Below are positions 43,311 to 51,388 of a DNA stretch of 64,000 nt, piece by piece. Source of the stretch: Streptomyces sp. NBC_01231. GTDB lineage: Bacteria > Actinomycetota > Actinomycetes > Streptomycetales > Streptomycetaceae. Position 1 is the stretch's first letter. Each line of letters opens with the position of its first letter. Under the pieces are notes generated by a model. It was not told the origin of the DNA, searched no databases, and saw only the letters and a list, made by a program, of their open reading frames with translations. The stretch is from the NCBI GenBank assembly GCA_035999765.1, contig CP108521.1:7936001-8000000 (forward strand), read 5' to 3'. The position numbers were made by a program, and so were the translations under genes.

Positions 43311-43625
43311 TGCGGTGCGACCTTTCAAAGTTCGGACGGTCTTCGGACGATCGGGGCGATGAGCGGTGCCCGCCCCTGTCGTCGGAGGGCGTCCCCGCAG
43401 CCGGAGGCGGCGGAAGGCGTACGGAGGAGGTCCGCGCCGAGGAACGAGCGCGGACGGGCACCGCGGGGCGGCACTTGAATCGGTTGCTGCGTTGCTGCGT
43501 TGCTGCGTTGCTGCGTTGCTGCGTTGCTGAGCGCGAGCGAGAAGGACGAGAAGGACGAGAAGGACGAGCAGGACGAGAAGGATGGACGAGGGTTGCTCGT
43601 GCACTGCGGCTCTTGCTGGACGTTG
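43311..43625. other. Long 5' region of the enolase paralogue gene
   Basis: About 315 bp separate the putative promoter and operator from the enolase start. It is dominated by two minisatellites (8-bp and 9-bp units) and otherwise holds no gene. The enolase frame stays open through it, but the N-terminal extension would be low-complexity and begins upstream of the promoter. Confidence 0.55.
43483..43583. repeat. Two adjacent minisatellites (8-bp x6, 9-bp x5)
   Basis: GTTGCTGC is repeated six times from 43483 to 43530 (last copy changed). GAGAAGGAC is repeated five times from 43539 to 43583, with one GAGCAGGAC and a final GAGAAGGAT. Confidence 0.95.
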
Positions 43626-43639
43626 TGCTAACGATAGCG
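43626..43639 (-). promoter_or_regulatory. LacI-type operator O1 (enolase side)
   Basis: TGCTAACGATAGCG matches the locus consensus TGCTAWCGWTAGCA at 13 of 14 positions. It lies one base downstream of a minus-strand promoter candidate, placing it at the transcription start where a repressor would block. Confidence 0.8.
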
Positions 43640-43640
43640 C

Positions 43641-43670
43641 AATCGTGCAAAGCGGCGGCCGCCCTGTCAA
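43641..43670 (-). promoter_or_regulatory. Promoter candidate for the enolase/dioxygenase operon
   Basis: On the minus strand a perfect TTGACA (43670-43665), an 18-bp spacer and ACGATT (43646-43641) precede operator O1. Confidence 0.6.
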
Positions 43671-43740
43671 GGGTCCTGTCGTATACGGATCCCGTGGTCC
43701 CGTCGATCGTTTTGGTTCCGGTGGTGCGCTTGGGCGGTAA

Positions 43741-43754
43741 TGCTATCGTTCGCA
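43741..43754 (+). promoter_or_regulatory. LacI-type operator O2 (FMN reductase side)
   Basis: TGCTATCGTTCGCA matches the locus consensus at 13 of 14 positions. It lies 118 bp upstream of the FMN reductase start. O1 and O2 are 115 bp apart in the divergent region, so looping between them is possible. Confidence 0.8.
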
Positions 43755-43871
43755 CAATCGTGATGCTTCGCCAAGAACTCCGGCGGACCCTCGCTCTCCT
43801 GGACGGACGGACAGCACAGGGGGCGTGGGTCCGCCGGGCCGGATCCCGGACCACAGGAAAGCGAGTCAGAC

Positions 43872-44465
43872 ATGACAGCCCAGCCCTCCGCGGCGCCCAT
43901 GACACTCACCACCGTTGTGGCCAGCACGCGCCCCGGACGCGTCGGCAGATCCGTCGCGGACTGGTTCGCCCTCCGGGCCGCGGAGCACGACCAGTTCGAG
44001 TCGCACACCGTCGACCTGTACGAACTCGCGCTCCCCTTCTTCGACGAGCCGCATCCGCCCGCTCTGCGGCAGTACACGAAGGACCACACGCGGGAATGGA
44101 GCCGGATCGTCGACGCCTCGGACGCGTTCGTCTTCGTCACCCCGGAGTACAACGGCGGCTTCCCCGCCCCGCTGAAGAACGCGTGGGACTACCTCGTCAC
44201 GGAGTGGCAGCACAAGCCGGCCGGGTTCGTCAGCTACGGAGGCGTCTCGGCGGGCACCCGGGCGGTGCAGATGGGCAAGCAGGTCGTGGCGAACCTCAGG
44301 ATGCTGCCGATCGGTCCGACCGTGAGCATCCCGTTCGTCGGCGAACTCGTCGAGGACGGCGATTTCCGGCCCGGCAAGATACACGAGGTCGCTGCCGAGC
44401 AGGTGCTCGACGAACTCGCGCGCACCGCCCGCGTCATGCGGCGGCTGCGCGGCGGAACGTACTGA
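43872..44465 (+). CDS. NADPH-dependent FMN reductase family protein
   Basis: The 197-residue flavodoxin-like protein has the family motifs 'TVVASTRPGRVGRSVADWF' (FMN phosphate loop) and 'VFVTPEYNGGFPAPLKNAWDYL' and 'HKPAGFVSYGGVSAGTRA'. Members reduce FMN, quinones or azo compounds with NAD(P)H. In this locus it may supply reduced flavin to an oxygenase or reduce quinones formed from catechols. It is controlled by operator O2 and ends in a strong terminator, so it is monocistronic. ATG at 43872 follows AGGAAAG. Confidence 0.88.
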   Translation: MTAQPSAAPMTLTTVVASTRPGRVGRSVADWFALRAAEHDQFESHTVDLYELALPFFDEPHPPALRQYTKDHTREWSRIVDASDAFVFVTPEYNGGFPAPLKNAWDYLVTEWQHKPAGFVSYGGVSAGTRAVQMGKQVVANLRMLPIGPTVSIPFVGELVEDGDFRPGKIHEVAAEQVLDELARTARVMRRLRGGTY

Positions 44466-44478
44466 CCCACGCCCGTAC

Positions 44479-44517
44479 GCGAAGGCGCCCGGAGCTCATC
44501 GCTCCGGGCGCCTTCGC
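44479..44517. terminator. Bidirectional terminator
   Basis: A perfect 17-bp stem (44479-44495 with 44501-44517) with loop TCATC separates the convergent FMN reductase and lacI genes. Confidence 0.9.
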
Positions 44518-44555
44518 GGGTGAGGTGCGCTGGGCTTCTCCTGGTCCGCCCCTGC

Positions 44556-45587
44556 TCAGACGGGCCCGGACGGCGTCTTTCCGTCAGGGGCCGCCGTGCT
44601 GCCGCGCAGGACCAGTGATCCGGGGGAGACCGACGTGTACGGGCCGTCGTTGCCCGGCTTGGTCTTGAGCCGGCGCATCAGCCACAGCGCGCAGCCGGTG
44701 GCCATCTCCTGGATCGGCAGCCCGATCGTGGTCAGTCCGGGACCCCACCAGGAGAACCCCGGCTCGTCGCCGAACCCGACCACGGACAGCTCCCCGGGCA
44801 CCTTCACGCCCTGCTCGGACAGTTCCTCCAGGACCCCGATGGTGAGCTGAACCGATCCCAGCACGAGCGCGGTGGGCGCGCCGGGGCCCTTCAGGAGCCG
44901 GCGCACCGCCTGACGGCCGTGGTCCACGGACGCCGGCGGACCCAGCTCCGTGCGCCCGGCGTCGTCCGGCAGGCCGCCTTCACTCAGGGCGCTGCGGAAG
45001 CCGCGCAGGCGCTCCGCACCCGTGGGCAGCTCCTCGGGTCCGCCCAGATAGCCGATGCGCGTGTGCCCCATCGTCACCAGGTGGGCCGTGGCCAGGCGCA
45101 GCGCCTCATGGTCGTCCACACCGAACCACTGGGAACCGAGCGACGGGTGGCGGCGCAGCAACTGAAGGTGCGGCAGGCCGCGCAGGAGCTTGACGGAGTC
45201 GCCGTGCGGGCGTGCGGTGGGCACGATGATGACGCCGGCCACGCGGTTGGCGGACAGCTCGCGCAGATGGCGCAGCTCCACCGCGCGGTCGTCGTCGGTC
45301 TCCGCGAGCATCAGCTGGAAGCCCTCGGCCTCCATGTTCTTGGACAGCTCGTGCGCGATGGTCGAGTAGAAGCTGTTGCGGATGTCCGGGATCACCAGCG
45401 CGACCACGTTGCTGGAGGCGCCGCGCATCATCCGCGCCGCCCGGTTGCCGACGTATCCCATCTCGGAAGCGGCCTGGCGGACCCGGAACTTGGTCTCCTC
45501 GCTGATGCGGGGATCGTCGGAGAGTGCCCGGCCGACCGTCGACACGGAGATTCCGAGGCGCTCGGCGATGTCCCTGGTCGTGATCAC
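44556..45587 (-). CDS. LacI-family transcriptional regulator
   Basis: The 343-residue regulator has the LacI HTH with hinge helix ('MITTRDIAERLGISVSTVGRALSDDPRISEETKFRVRQAASEMGYVGNRAARMMR') and the periplasmic-binding-protein-like effector domain ('NVVALVIPDIRNSFYSTIAHELSKNMEAEGFQLMLAETDDD', 'AHLVTMGHTRIGYLGGP'). It is central to the locus: five copies of one palindrome typical of LacI operators lie upstream of surrounding genes, including O3 in front of this gene, so it probably represses them and itself. The inducer is unknown, presumably a substrate or intermediate of the pathway. The start is GTG at 45587. Confidence 0.93.
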   Translation of the reverse strand: MITTRDIAERLGISVSTVGRALSDDPRISEETKFRVRQAASEMGYVGNRAARMMRGASSNVVALVIPDIRNSFYSTIAHELSKNMEAEGFQLMLAETDDDRAVELRHLRELSANRVAGVIIVPTARPHGDSVKLLRGLPHLQLLRRHPSLGSQWFGVDDHEALRLATAHLVTMGHTRIGYLGGPEELPTGAERLRGFRSALSEGGLPDDAGRTELGPPASVDHGRQAVRRLLKGPGAPTALVLGSVQLTIGVLEELSEQGVKVPGELSVVGFGDEPGFSWWGPGLTTIGLPIQEMATGCALWLMRRLKTKPGNDGPYTSVSPGSLVLRGSTAAPDGKTPSGPV

Positions 45588-45636
45588 GTAGTGGGCCCCC
45601 TTGAGCCGGCTGATCCAGGCGTCGTCACGTTCTGTG

Positions 45637-45650
45637 TGCCAACGATAGCA
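45637..45650 (-). promoter_or_regulatory. LacI-type operator O3 (lacI autoregulation)
   Basis: TGCCAACGATAGCA matches the locus consensus at 13 of 14 positions and lies 49 bp before the lacI start codon. Confidence 0.8.
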
Positions 45651-45706
45651 TTCTCGTCGCGCTCCGTAGCCGGAGAGGTGAGGGTGCCGGGCTGACCGCC
45701 GCCTTA

Positions 45707-45720
45707 TGCTAACGTTAGCA
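45707..45720 (+). promoter_or_regulatory. LacI-type operator O4 (FAH-family gene)
   Basis: TGCTAACGTTAGCA is a perfect 14-bp palindrome, 52 bp before the FAH-family start. It overlaps a TATGCT sequence that could be the -10 box. O3 and O4 lie 70 bp apart centre to centre in this divergent region. Confidence 0.88.
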
Positions 45721-45772
45721 CTGCTGGATGGGCCGTGCAGCCGCCCGCGGCTGCCTAGTTGCGGAGGTTTCC

Positions 45773-46552
45773 GTGCGGATCGTCAGGTATGCCGTAGGCG
45801 GCGTGCGTCACTACGGAGAACTGGAAACCGGTGATACCAGGATCACGAGATTCGAGGGTGACCCCTTCACCGGACTGTCTCCTACGGGGAGCGTCGACGA
45901 AATCGGCGACGTGGTAATTCTCGCGCCGTTGGAGCGACCCCGGATCTTCGGGTTCGCCTACAACTACGCCTCGCACATCGGCGAGACCGACCGCGAGGTT
46001 CCGGAAGTTCCCGTGTGCTTCATGAAGCCGAGCACCGCGGCGATCGGCCCGAATGACGCCATCGTCTATCCGTCCGATGGTGAACTGATCCATTTCGAAG
46101 GCGAGTTGGTCGTCGTCATCGGAAAGGAAGCGCGCCATGTGAAGCCCTCCGAAGCCTTTGAGTACATCCTTGGCTATACGTGCGGCAATGACGTCAGCGA
46201 TCGCATCATCCAGCGCAGGGAAAGCGCGTTCGGAACGCTCCTGATCGGCAAGGGGCAGGACACCTTCGCTCCTCTCGGGCCGGTCATCGCGACCGAACTC
46301 GACCCCTCGGCACTGTCGCTGACGACCCGTGTGAACGGCGCCGTCGCGCAGTCGGCGAGCACCTCCGACCTGCTGCTCGCCGTTCCCGACCTCGTCAGCT
46401 ACCTGAGCCGCTACCTGACACTGCTGCCGGGGGACGCGATCATGACCGGCACGCCGGCCGGCGTCGGGCCGATCCGCCCCGGGGACGTGATCGAGGTGGA
46501 GATCGAGGGCATCGGCGTCCTGCGTAATCCGGTCGTGGCCGAAAGTCTCTGA
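45773..46552 (+). CDS. Fumarylacetoacetate hydrolase (FAH)-family enzyme
   Basis: The 259-residue protein belongs to the FAH superfamily, whose members hydrate, isomerise or cleave 2-oxo-enoic and diketo acids with a Mg2+ or Mn2+. Metal ligands and base are visible: 'LIHFEGELVVVIG' (two Glu), 'GYTCGNDVSDRIIQ' (Asp), 'GKGQDTFAPLGP' (Lys) and the 'GDAIMTGTPAGVGPIRPGD' loop. In homoprotocatechuate breakdown the same family does the decarboxylation/isomerisation step after ring cleavage; in deoxysugar-acid pathways it cleaves a diketoacid. Either would fit here. The GTG at 45773 has GCGGAGG upstream. Confidence 0.88.
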   Translation: MRIVRYAVGGVRHYGELETGDTRITRFEGDPFTGLSPTGSVDEIGDVVILAPLERPRIFGFAYNYASHIGETDREVPEVPVCFMKPSTAAIGPNDAIVYPSDGELIHFEGELVVVIGKEARHVKPSEAFEYILGYTCGNDVSDRIIQRRESAFGTLLIGKGQDTFAPLGPVIATELDPSALSLTTRVNGAVAQSASTSDLLLAVPDLVSYLSRYLTLLPGDAIMTGTPAGVGPIRPGDVIEVEIEGIGVLRNPVVAESL

Positions 46553-46579
46553 CCTCGGACGTCCATGGTGCGGCCGCGC

Positions 46580-46620
46580 AACGGGGCCTGCCCACCGCTC
46601 GGCGGTGGGCAGGCCCCGTT
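46580..46620. terminator. Bidirectional terminator
   Basis: A perfect 19-bp stem (46580-46598 with 46602-46620) with loop TCG lies between the FAH-family gene and the convergent MFS gene. Confidence 0.92.
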
Positions 46621-46637
46621 GGCGTGTCGGTCCTGGG

Positions 46638-47921
46638 TCAGGACGGGTCGCCCTGGCGGACCGCGTTGTTGAACCGCGAGGGGCGGACGAACGCCAGCGC
46701 CACGGCACCCACCAGCGGCAGGACCGTGACCTGGAGGAGCCCTGCCCGGCTCCAGCCGAAGGAGTCCACCAGGGCGGCGAAGAGCAGGCCGGAGAACGCC
46801 GCTGTTCCGTAGTAGCTGGTGACGAAGAGCCCGGAGGCGCGTCCGATCTGTTCGGGACGCACGGCCCGCTGGATCGCGCTGTTGGTGTTGGGGTAGATGA
46901 AGCCCAGGCCGAAGGCGCCCATGAGGAAGGCGAGCGCGTACTGCGTGCCGACTCCGGGATGGGTCTCGTAGACACACACGCTGACGGCGGAGACGGCGGC
47001 CATGCTCAGGATCAGCAGGTTGCGCTGGTTCACGCGGTCGCCGAGCCAGCCGCCGAGGATGCCCAGCATGCCGCCGAAGCCGAGGCAGCTCATGGCCAGT
47101 GCGGCCTGTTCGGAGGTGTAGTGCAGCGAGGTGATGAGGTACGTCGGGTACAGGCCGAGGAACCCGTAGATCGCCACACCGCTGACGACCGAGTGGACGG
47201 CCAGGGCGATGGTGTTGCAGTTGTAGGCGGAGGCGGGCATGTACTCGTAGGTCCTGGTCGAGACGACCTTCTCGGCGGAGTGCTCGGTCAGACCGGTCTT
47301 CACGAGGAACAGGGAGGCGGTGGCGATCAGCAGCCCGGCCGCACCGAACAGGTAGAAGGGCGAGTGCCAGGTGCCGTGCAGGCTCATGAGCCGGACGCCG
47401 ATGAGCGGGGCGATGAACACGCCGACGGAGTAGCCCATGCCGATGACGCCGAAGGCGAGGCCGCGGCGGTGGGCGAAGAAGGCGCCGATCGCCGCGAAGA
47501 TGGCGGCGGACTGCATGCCCTCTCCGAAGCCGGAGATCACCCGGTACAGGGTCATGTCGGCGAAACCGGTGGCCAGGGGCGTGGCCATGGTACCGAGGGA
47601 GTAGATCACGATGCTGACCAGCAGCACGGTCTTGCGGCGGAAGCGGTCCAGGAGATAGCCCGCGGGCAGGCCGGCCAGAGCCATGCCGAGGGTGAAGTTC
47701 GTCGCCAGCAGCCCGCCCTGCTCCAGGGAGAACCCGTACTCCGCGCGGATGTTCGGCAGCAGGGGCGGGAAGACCTGCCGGTCCATCGCGTTGACCATGT
47801 AGGAGAGGACGACCAGCAGAAAGCCCAGCCCGATCATGACGCGGGAAATGGGGGCGCGGCTGCTTTCCCGCGGTTCGTCGGCGGGCGCCACACTGGTGTC
47901 GACTTGCGCTGCGTGAGTCAT
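46638..47921 (-). CDS. MFS transporter, organic-anion/aromatic-acid type
   Basis: A 427-residue major facilitator with twelve TM helices. The first reads 'MIGLGFLLVVLSYMVNAMDRQVFPPLLPNI', with an Asp in TM1 as in anion:H+ symporters. The loop 2-3 motif is 'GYLLDRFRRKTVLLV', and 'GDRVNQRNLLIL' is its counterpart in the second half. The pattern resembles transporters for organic acids and aromatic acids, so it may import the pathway substrate. ATG at 47921 has CAGGAG upstream. Operator O5 lies about 450 bp upstream, leaving a long untranslated leader if the promoter is there. Confidence 0.88.
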   Translation of the reverse strand: MTHAAQVDTSVAPADEPRESSRAPISRVMIGLGFLLVVLSYMVNAMDRQVFPPLLPNIRAEYGFSLEQGGLLATNFTLGMALAGLPAGYLLDRFRRKTVLLVSIVIYSLGTMATPLATGFADMTLYRVISGFGEGMQSAAIFAAIGAFFAHRRGLAFGVIGMGYSVGVFIAPLIGVRLMSLHGTWHSPFYLFGAAGLLIATASLFLVKTGLTEHSAEKVVSTRTYEYMPASAYNCNTIALAVHSVVSGVAIYGFLGLYPTYLITSLHYTSEQAALAMSCLGFGGMLGILGGWLGDRVNQRNLLILSMAAVSAVSVCVYETHPGVGTQYALAFLMGAFGLGFIYPNTNSAIQRAVRPEQIGRASGLFVTSYYGTAAFSGLLFAALVDSFGWSRAGLLQVTVLPLVGAVALAFVRPSRFNNAVRQGDPS

Positions 47922-48658
47922 AGCGGCTCCTGAGAGGGAATGGGCCACGGCAGGCCGCGGCGGACCCATCGCCGTACGGGGCCGCACGGCGATGCGAGAA
48001 GGGGCGAGCGGAACACGGACTCGAGACGGCGACGGCGATGCCGTCGCCGGCTGATGGAATGGGGGCGACGTGCTGCCGCGCGGTCGGACACCGCATGCGG
48101 AATTCAGCCGTATATCGCCCGTCGGGACATCCGTGGCTATGGCGTCTTCGACAGCCGGACCCCGTGCGGACACTTGTCGGTCACACGGTCGGCGCTGGCA
48201 GAACCATGAGGGGGAAATCTCCGGCGCGTCAAGATGTGAACACCGGATTTCTTCCGCGTTCCCCGATTTTCCGTGGTGACCGGGTTCCCGACTCCGAACG
48301 GACCCGGTGGCGAGCGGGTCGGCGACCGGTCGTCCCCTCGTGCTCTTGACGTGTCGAAGGCTCTCAATGCTATCGTTAGCATCATGTGGCTGTGACAAAG
48401 TGATTCGACGTGCCCCGATAGCTCGTGATCCGTTCCAGGGGCGTACCGCGGCGCCCGTACCGACCACAAGTCGGAGAGCGCCCACCACACCCCGCCCGAG
48501 CCCAGTGCCCCCCTCCACCCCGCCCAGGCGGCCGACGGTCCGAACGGACAACCGGCGACCGTCCGTCCGGCTGACGATCAGACCCGCTCATCGGATGCGA
48601 CCGGGCGTGCCGCCCGACCGCCCGCCGCGGCCGCACGATTCTGCGAGGACCCCCTGCC
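47922..48658. other. Divergent intergenic region, MFS / hydroxyacid dehydrogenase
   Basis: A 737-bp gap without a convincing gene. It holds operator O5, a plus-strand promoter candidate (TTGACG at 48346, -10-like TGCTAT at 48368) and a perfect 9-bp hairpin GGCGACGGC-GAT-GCCGTCGCC at 48028-48048, which would be in the 5' leader of the MFS transcript. The right-hand 250 bp are a long leader of the dehydrogenase operon. Confidence 0.55.
48368..48381. promoter_or_regulatory. LacI-type operator O5 (MFS and dehydrogenase operon)
   Basis: TGCTATCGTTAGCA fully matches the locus consensus. It overlaps the -10 position of a plus-strand promoter candidate and, on the minus strand, follows a TTGTCA -35-like box, so it may control both directions. 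Confidence 0.85.
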
Positions 48659-49663
48659 ATGAAACCACCGAGCCGCCCCGGCACCGTGCTGCTCACCGAC
48701 TACGCCTGGCCCGACGACTCCGTCGAGCGATCGGTCATCGAGGAGGCGGGCCACACCCTGGTGACCGGACCCGCCGACCCCGCCTCCGCCGAGGCGATCG
48801 AGGAACTGGTGGCCGAGCACCGGCCCGCCGGGATCCTCACCTGCTGGGCCCCCGTCTCCGCCGCCGCGATCGGCACCTCGCCGGATCTGCGGATCGTCGC
48901 CAGGCTCGGGGTGGGGCTCGACAACATCGCCGTGTCCGCCGCCACCGAGCGCGGTGTGTGGGTCACCAACGTGCCGGACTACTGCGTCGAAGAAGTCTCC
49001 GACCACGCCGTCGGCATGGTGCTGGCCTGGACCCGGGGTCTGGCGGTGTCCGACCGGGAGATCCGCGCCGGCCATTGGAACCCCGCGGGCGCCCGGTTGC
49101 GCCGACTGTCCACGCTGACCTGCGGCGTTGTCGGATACGGGCGCATCGGACGCGCCACCGCGCGCAAGCTCGGCGCGTTCGGCTGCCGGATCCTGGCCCA
49201 TGACCCGTACCCGCCGAAGGACGCCCCGGGAGTGGAGATGGTGGGCGTGGAGGAGCTGCTGCGCCGCAGCGACGTGGTCGTCCTCCATGTGCCGCTCACA
49301 CCCGGCACGCACCACATCATCGGCGCCGAGCAGCTGGCGCTGATGCCCCCGGACGGCCTGCTGGTCAACGTCAGCCGGGGCGGCCTGGTGGACACCGACG
49401 CGGTCGTCAAGGCGCTGGACAGCGGCCACCTGGCCGGAGCCGCCTTCGATGTCCTGGAGAGCGAACCGCACGTCCCCGCCGGGCTGTTGGAGCAGCCGGG
49501 CGCGCTCCTCACTCCCCACATCGCCTTCTCCTCCGACGCCTCGGTCACGGAACTACGCCGCCGCGCCGCCGAGGAGGTCGTACGGATCCTGGCGGACGAG
49601 GCACCCGCCCACGCCTGCAACACACCCCGTGGTCTGCCCACCGGGCCGGGGGACCCGCGATGA
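48659..49663 (+). CDS. D-isomer-specific 2-hydroxyacid dehydrogenase
   Basis: The 334-residue NAD(P)-dependent enzyme belongs to the family of phosphoglycerate and glyoxylate reductases. The Rossmann motif is 'CGVVGYGRIGRATARKLGAFG'. The catalytic triad is complete: Arg in 'VNVSRGGLVD', Glu in 'DVLESEP' and His in 'LTPHIAFSSD'. It would interconvert a 2-oxo and a 2-hydroxy acid. Its ATGA overlap with the kinase gene means translational coupling, and operator O5 puts it in the LacI regulon. No regulatory ACT domain is present, so it is not a typical serine-pathway enzyme. Confidence 0.9.
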   Translation: MKPPSRPGTVLLTDYAWPDDSVERSVIEEAGHTLVTGPADPASAEAIEELVAEHRPAGILTCWAPVSAAAIGTSPDLRIVARLGVGLDNIAVSAATERGVWVTNVPDYCVEEVSDHAVGMVLAWTRGLAVSDREIRAGHWNPAGARLRRLSTLTCGVVGYGRIGRATARKLGAFGCRILAHDPYPPKDAPGVEMVGVEELLRRSDVVVLHVPLTPGTHHIIGAEQLALMPPDGLLVNVSRGGLVDTDAVVKALDSGHLAGAAFDVLESEPHVPAGLLEQPGALLTPHIAFSSDASVTELRRRAAEEVVRILADEAPAHACNTPRGLPTGPGDPR

Positions 49664-50703
49664 GCCGGACCTCCGCGCAGGCGGCGCCGGAATCCGCGCT
49701 GAGTGACTTCCTGACCGCCCACAAGCTCGCCGTACCCGACGAAGCCGCACGCTGGACGCCGCTGGCAGGTGGCGTCTCGTCCGACCTGTGGCGAGTGGAC
49801 CTGCCGGGTCGTTCCCTCTGCGTCAAACGCGCCCTGGCCACGTTGAAGGTCGCCGCCGACTGGCAGGCACCGGTGTCGCGCAACGCCTACGAATGGGCGT
49901 GGATGCGGTTCGCGTCCCGGCACCGCCCGGACAGTGTGCCCGAACCGCTGGCCCACGACCCCGAGGCCGGCCTCTTCGCGATGGCGTTCCTGCCGCCCGA
50001 GCACTACCCCATGTGGAAGACGCAACTGCTGCGCGGCGAGGTGCGGGTGGCGACCGCGGCGGCCGTCGGAGAACTGCTCGGCACCCTGCACGCGGCGAGC
50101 GCCGGCGACGCCGCCCTAGCCGCGGAGTTCGCCACCGACGACACCTTCCACGCGCTGCGCATCGAGCCGTACCTGCTGGCCACCGCCGCCGCACACCCCG
50201 GCCTGAGTGACATCCTCGGGGGCCTCGCCGACCGCACGGCCACGACACATCTGGTTCTGGTGCACGGAGACGTCAGCCCCAAGAACATCCTCGTCGGACC
50301 CTCCGGGCCCGTGCTGCTGGACGCCGAGTGCGCCTGGTACGGAGACCCGGCCTTCGACCTCGCGTTCTGCGTCAACCATCTGCTGCTCAAGAGCCTGGTG
50401 GTGCCCGACTGCCGCGCCGATCTCCTGCGGTCCGCCCGGGCGCTGACCGAGGAGTACGTCCGGTGCGTCGACTGGGAGCCCCGGCCGGCCCTCGAGGCGC
50501 GGGCCGCGTCACTGTTGCCGTCACTGCTGCTCGCGCGGGTGGACGGCAAGTCCCCGGTGGAGTACCTCACGGACGACCGGGACCTGCTGTTCGTACGCAC
50601 CATGGCATCGGCCCTGCTCCGGGCACCCGCCCCCACCGTGGCGGACGTCCTGGACGCCTGGGCGACCGAGCTCGGGCCCCCGACCGAGCCGGGCAGCGAC
50701 TGA
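49660..50703 (+). CDS. APH-family small-molecule kinase
   Basis: The 347-residue kinase has the aminoglycoside-phosphotransferase fold and resembles methylthioribose or choline-type kinases. The ATP lysine lies in 'RSLCVKRAL', the catalytic loop is 'LVLVHGDVSPKNILVGPSG' (HGDxxxxN), and the metal Asp is in 'VLLDAECAWYGDPAFDLAFC'. The catabolic context argues against antibiotic resistance. Phosphorylation of a hydroxyacid or sugar acid that the enolase paralogue then uses is an attractive inference. It overlaps the dehydrogenase gene by four bases. Confidence 0.87.
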   Translation: MSRTSAQAAPESALSDFLTAHKLAVPDEAARWTPLAGGVSSDLWRVDLPGRSLCVKRALATLKVAADWQAPVSRNAYEWAWMRFASRHRPDSVPEPLAHDPEAGLFAMAFLPPEHYPMWKTQLLRGEVRVATAAAVGELLGTLHAASAGDAALAAEFATDDTFHALRIEPYLLATAAAHPGLSDILGGLADRTATTHLVLVHGDVSPKNILVGPSGPVLLDAECAWYGDPAFDLAFCVNHLLLKSLVVPDCRADLLRSARALTEEYVRCVDWEPRPALEARAASLLPSLLLARVDGKSPVEYLTDDRDLLFVRTMASALLRAPAPTVADVLDAWATELGPPTEPGSD

Positions 50704-50836
50704 CCTGACTGACCGGCCTACAGAAATGACCCGACTGACCGTCCGACAGATTCGACCGGTCGGGCCTCCCTGGTGAACAAACTGACGCGACTGACCTGAC
50801 TGGCACCTACCCGATTGACACCTTACGGAGAGACGC

Positions 50837-51367
50837 ATGCGCAGAGTCGTCACCGGCCATGACGAGAACGGCAGGTCGGTCGTCGTCAGCGACGGTCCCG
50901 TCCCGCGCAGTCGGGAGTTCACCAGCCTGCCGGGCTGGGTGTCCCGCCTGCCGTGGGCCACCGAACCCGGCGAACCGGCCGGCCGGACCGGGCAGGACCC
51001 CACGCCGAAGGTCACCAGCCTGCTCCCGGCGCCCGGCGGCACCCGGTTCATCGTGCTGACCTTCCCGCCGGACACCGCGATGGCCGACCCGGCGTTCGAC
51101 CCCGTCGTCTTCGACCAGGAGCAGCGGGCCGACTCGCCCGGCATCGCGGATCTCATGGAGCCCGACGGCATGCACACCACGCCGACCGTGGACTACGGCA
51201 TCGTGCTGGACGGCGAGATCGTCCTCGAACTCGACGACGGCGAGCTCACCCGGCTCTCGGCCGGGGACATCGTGATCCAGAACGGCACCCGCCACGGCTG
51301 GCGCAACCGCAGCGACCGACCGGTCACGATGGCCTTCGTCCTCGTCGGCGCCGAACGCGCCGGCTGA
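50837..51367 (+). CDS. Cupin-domain protein
   Basis: A 176-residue protein with a C-terminal cupin barrel ('TVDYGIVLDGEIVLELDDGELTRLSAGDIVIQNGTRHGWRNRSDRPVTMAFVL'). The metal-type motif 1 is degenerate: the usual HxH is 'HTTPTVDYG'. A His is left in 'GTRHGW' of motif 2. Such cupins often occur in sugar-acid and aromatic-acid loci as isomerases or of unknown role. It is probably the third gene of the operon starting with the hydroxyacid dehydrogenase; the 133-bp gap contains several GACTGACC copies. Confidence 0.82.
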   Translation: MRRVVTGHDENGRSVVVSDGPVPRSREFTSLPGWVSRLPWATEPGEPAGRTGQDPTPKVTSLLPAPGGTRFIVLTFPPDTAMADPAFDPVVFDQEQRADSPGIADLMEPDGMHTTPTVDYGIVLDGEIVLELDDGELTRLSAGDIVIQNGTRHGWRNRSDRPVTMAFVLVGAERAG

Positions 51368-51388
51368 CGCGTCGGCGATGTCCTGAAC

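Noticed and set aside
43311..43670. In-frame N-terminal extension of the enolase paralogue (Leu/Val-rich and Gln/Arg/Ser repeats)
   Set aside because: It is encoded by minisatellites, starts at the promoter's own -35 region and contains the operator; the ATG at 43310 gives the normal enolase N-terminus.
48038..48490. Small ORFs on both strands in the MFS/dehydrogenase gap
   Set aside because: They overlap each other, the operator and the promoter, and lack ribosome sites or recognisable sequence.
49660..50703. Aminoglycoside resistance gene
   Set aside because: APH fold alone is not specific; it is translationally coupled to a hydroxyacid dehydrogenase in a catabolic operon.
38032..51367. 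Phosphonate biosynthesis cluster because of the enolase and hydroxyacid dehydrogenase homologues
   Set aside because: No phosphoenolpyruvate mutase or phosphonopyruvate decarboxylase is present, and the dioxygenase, FAH enzyme and LacI control point to catabolism.
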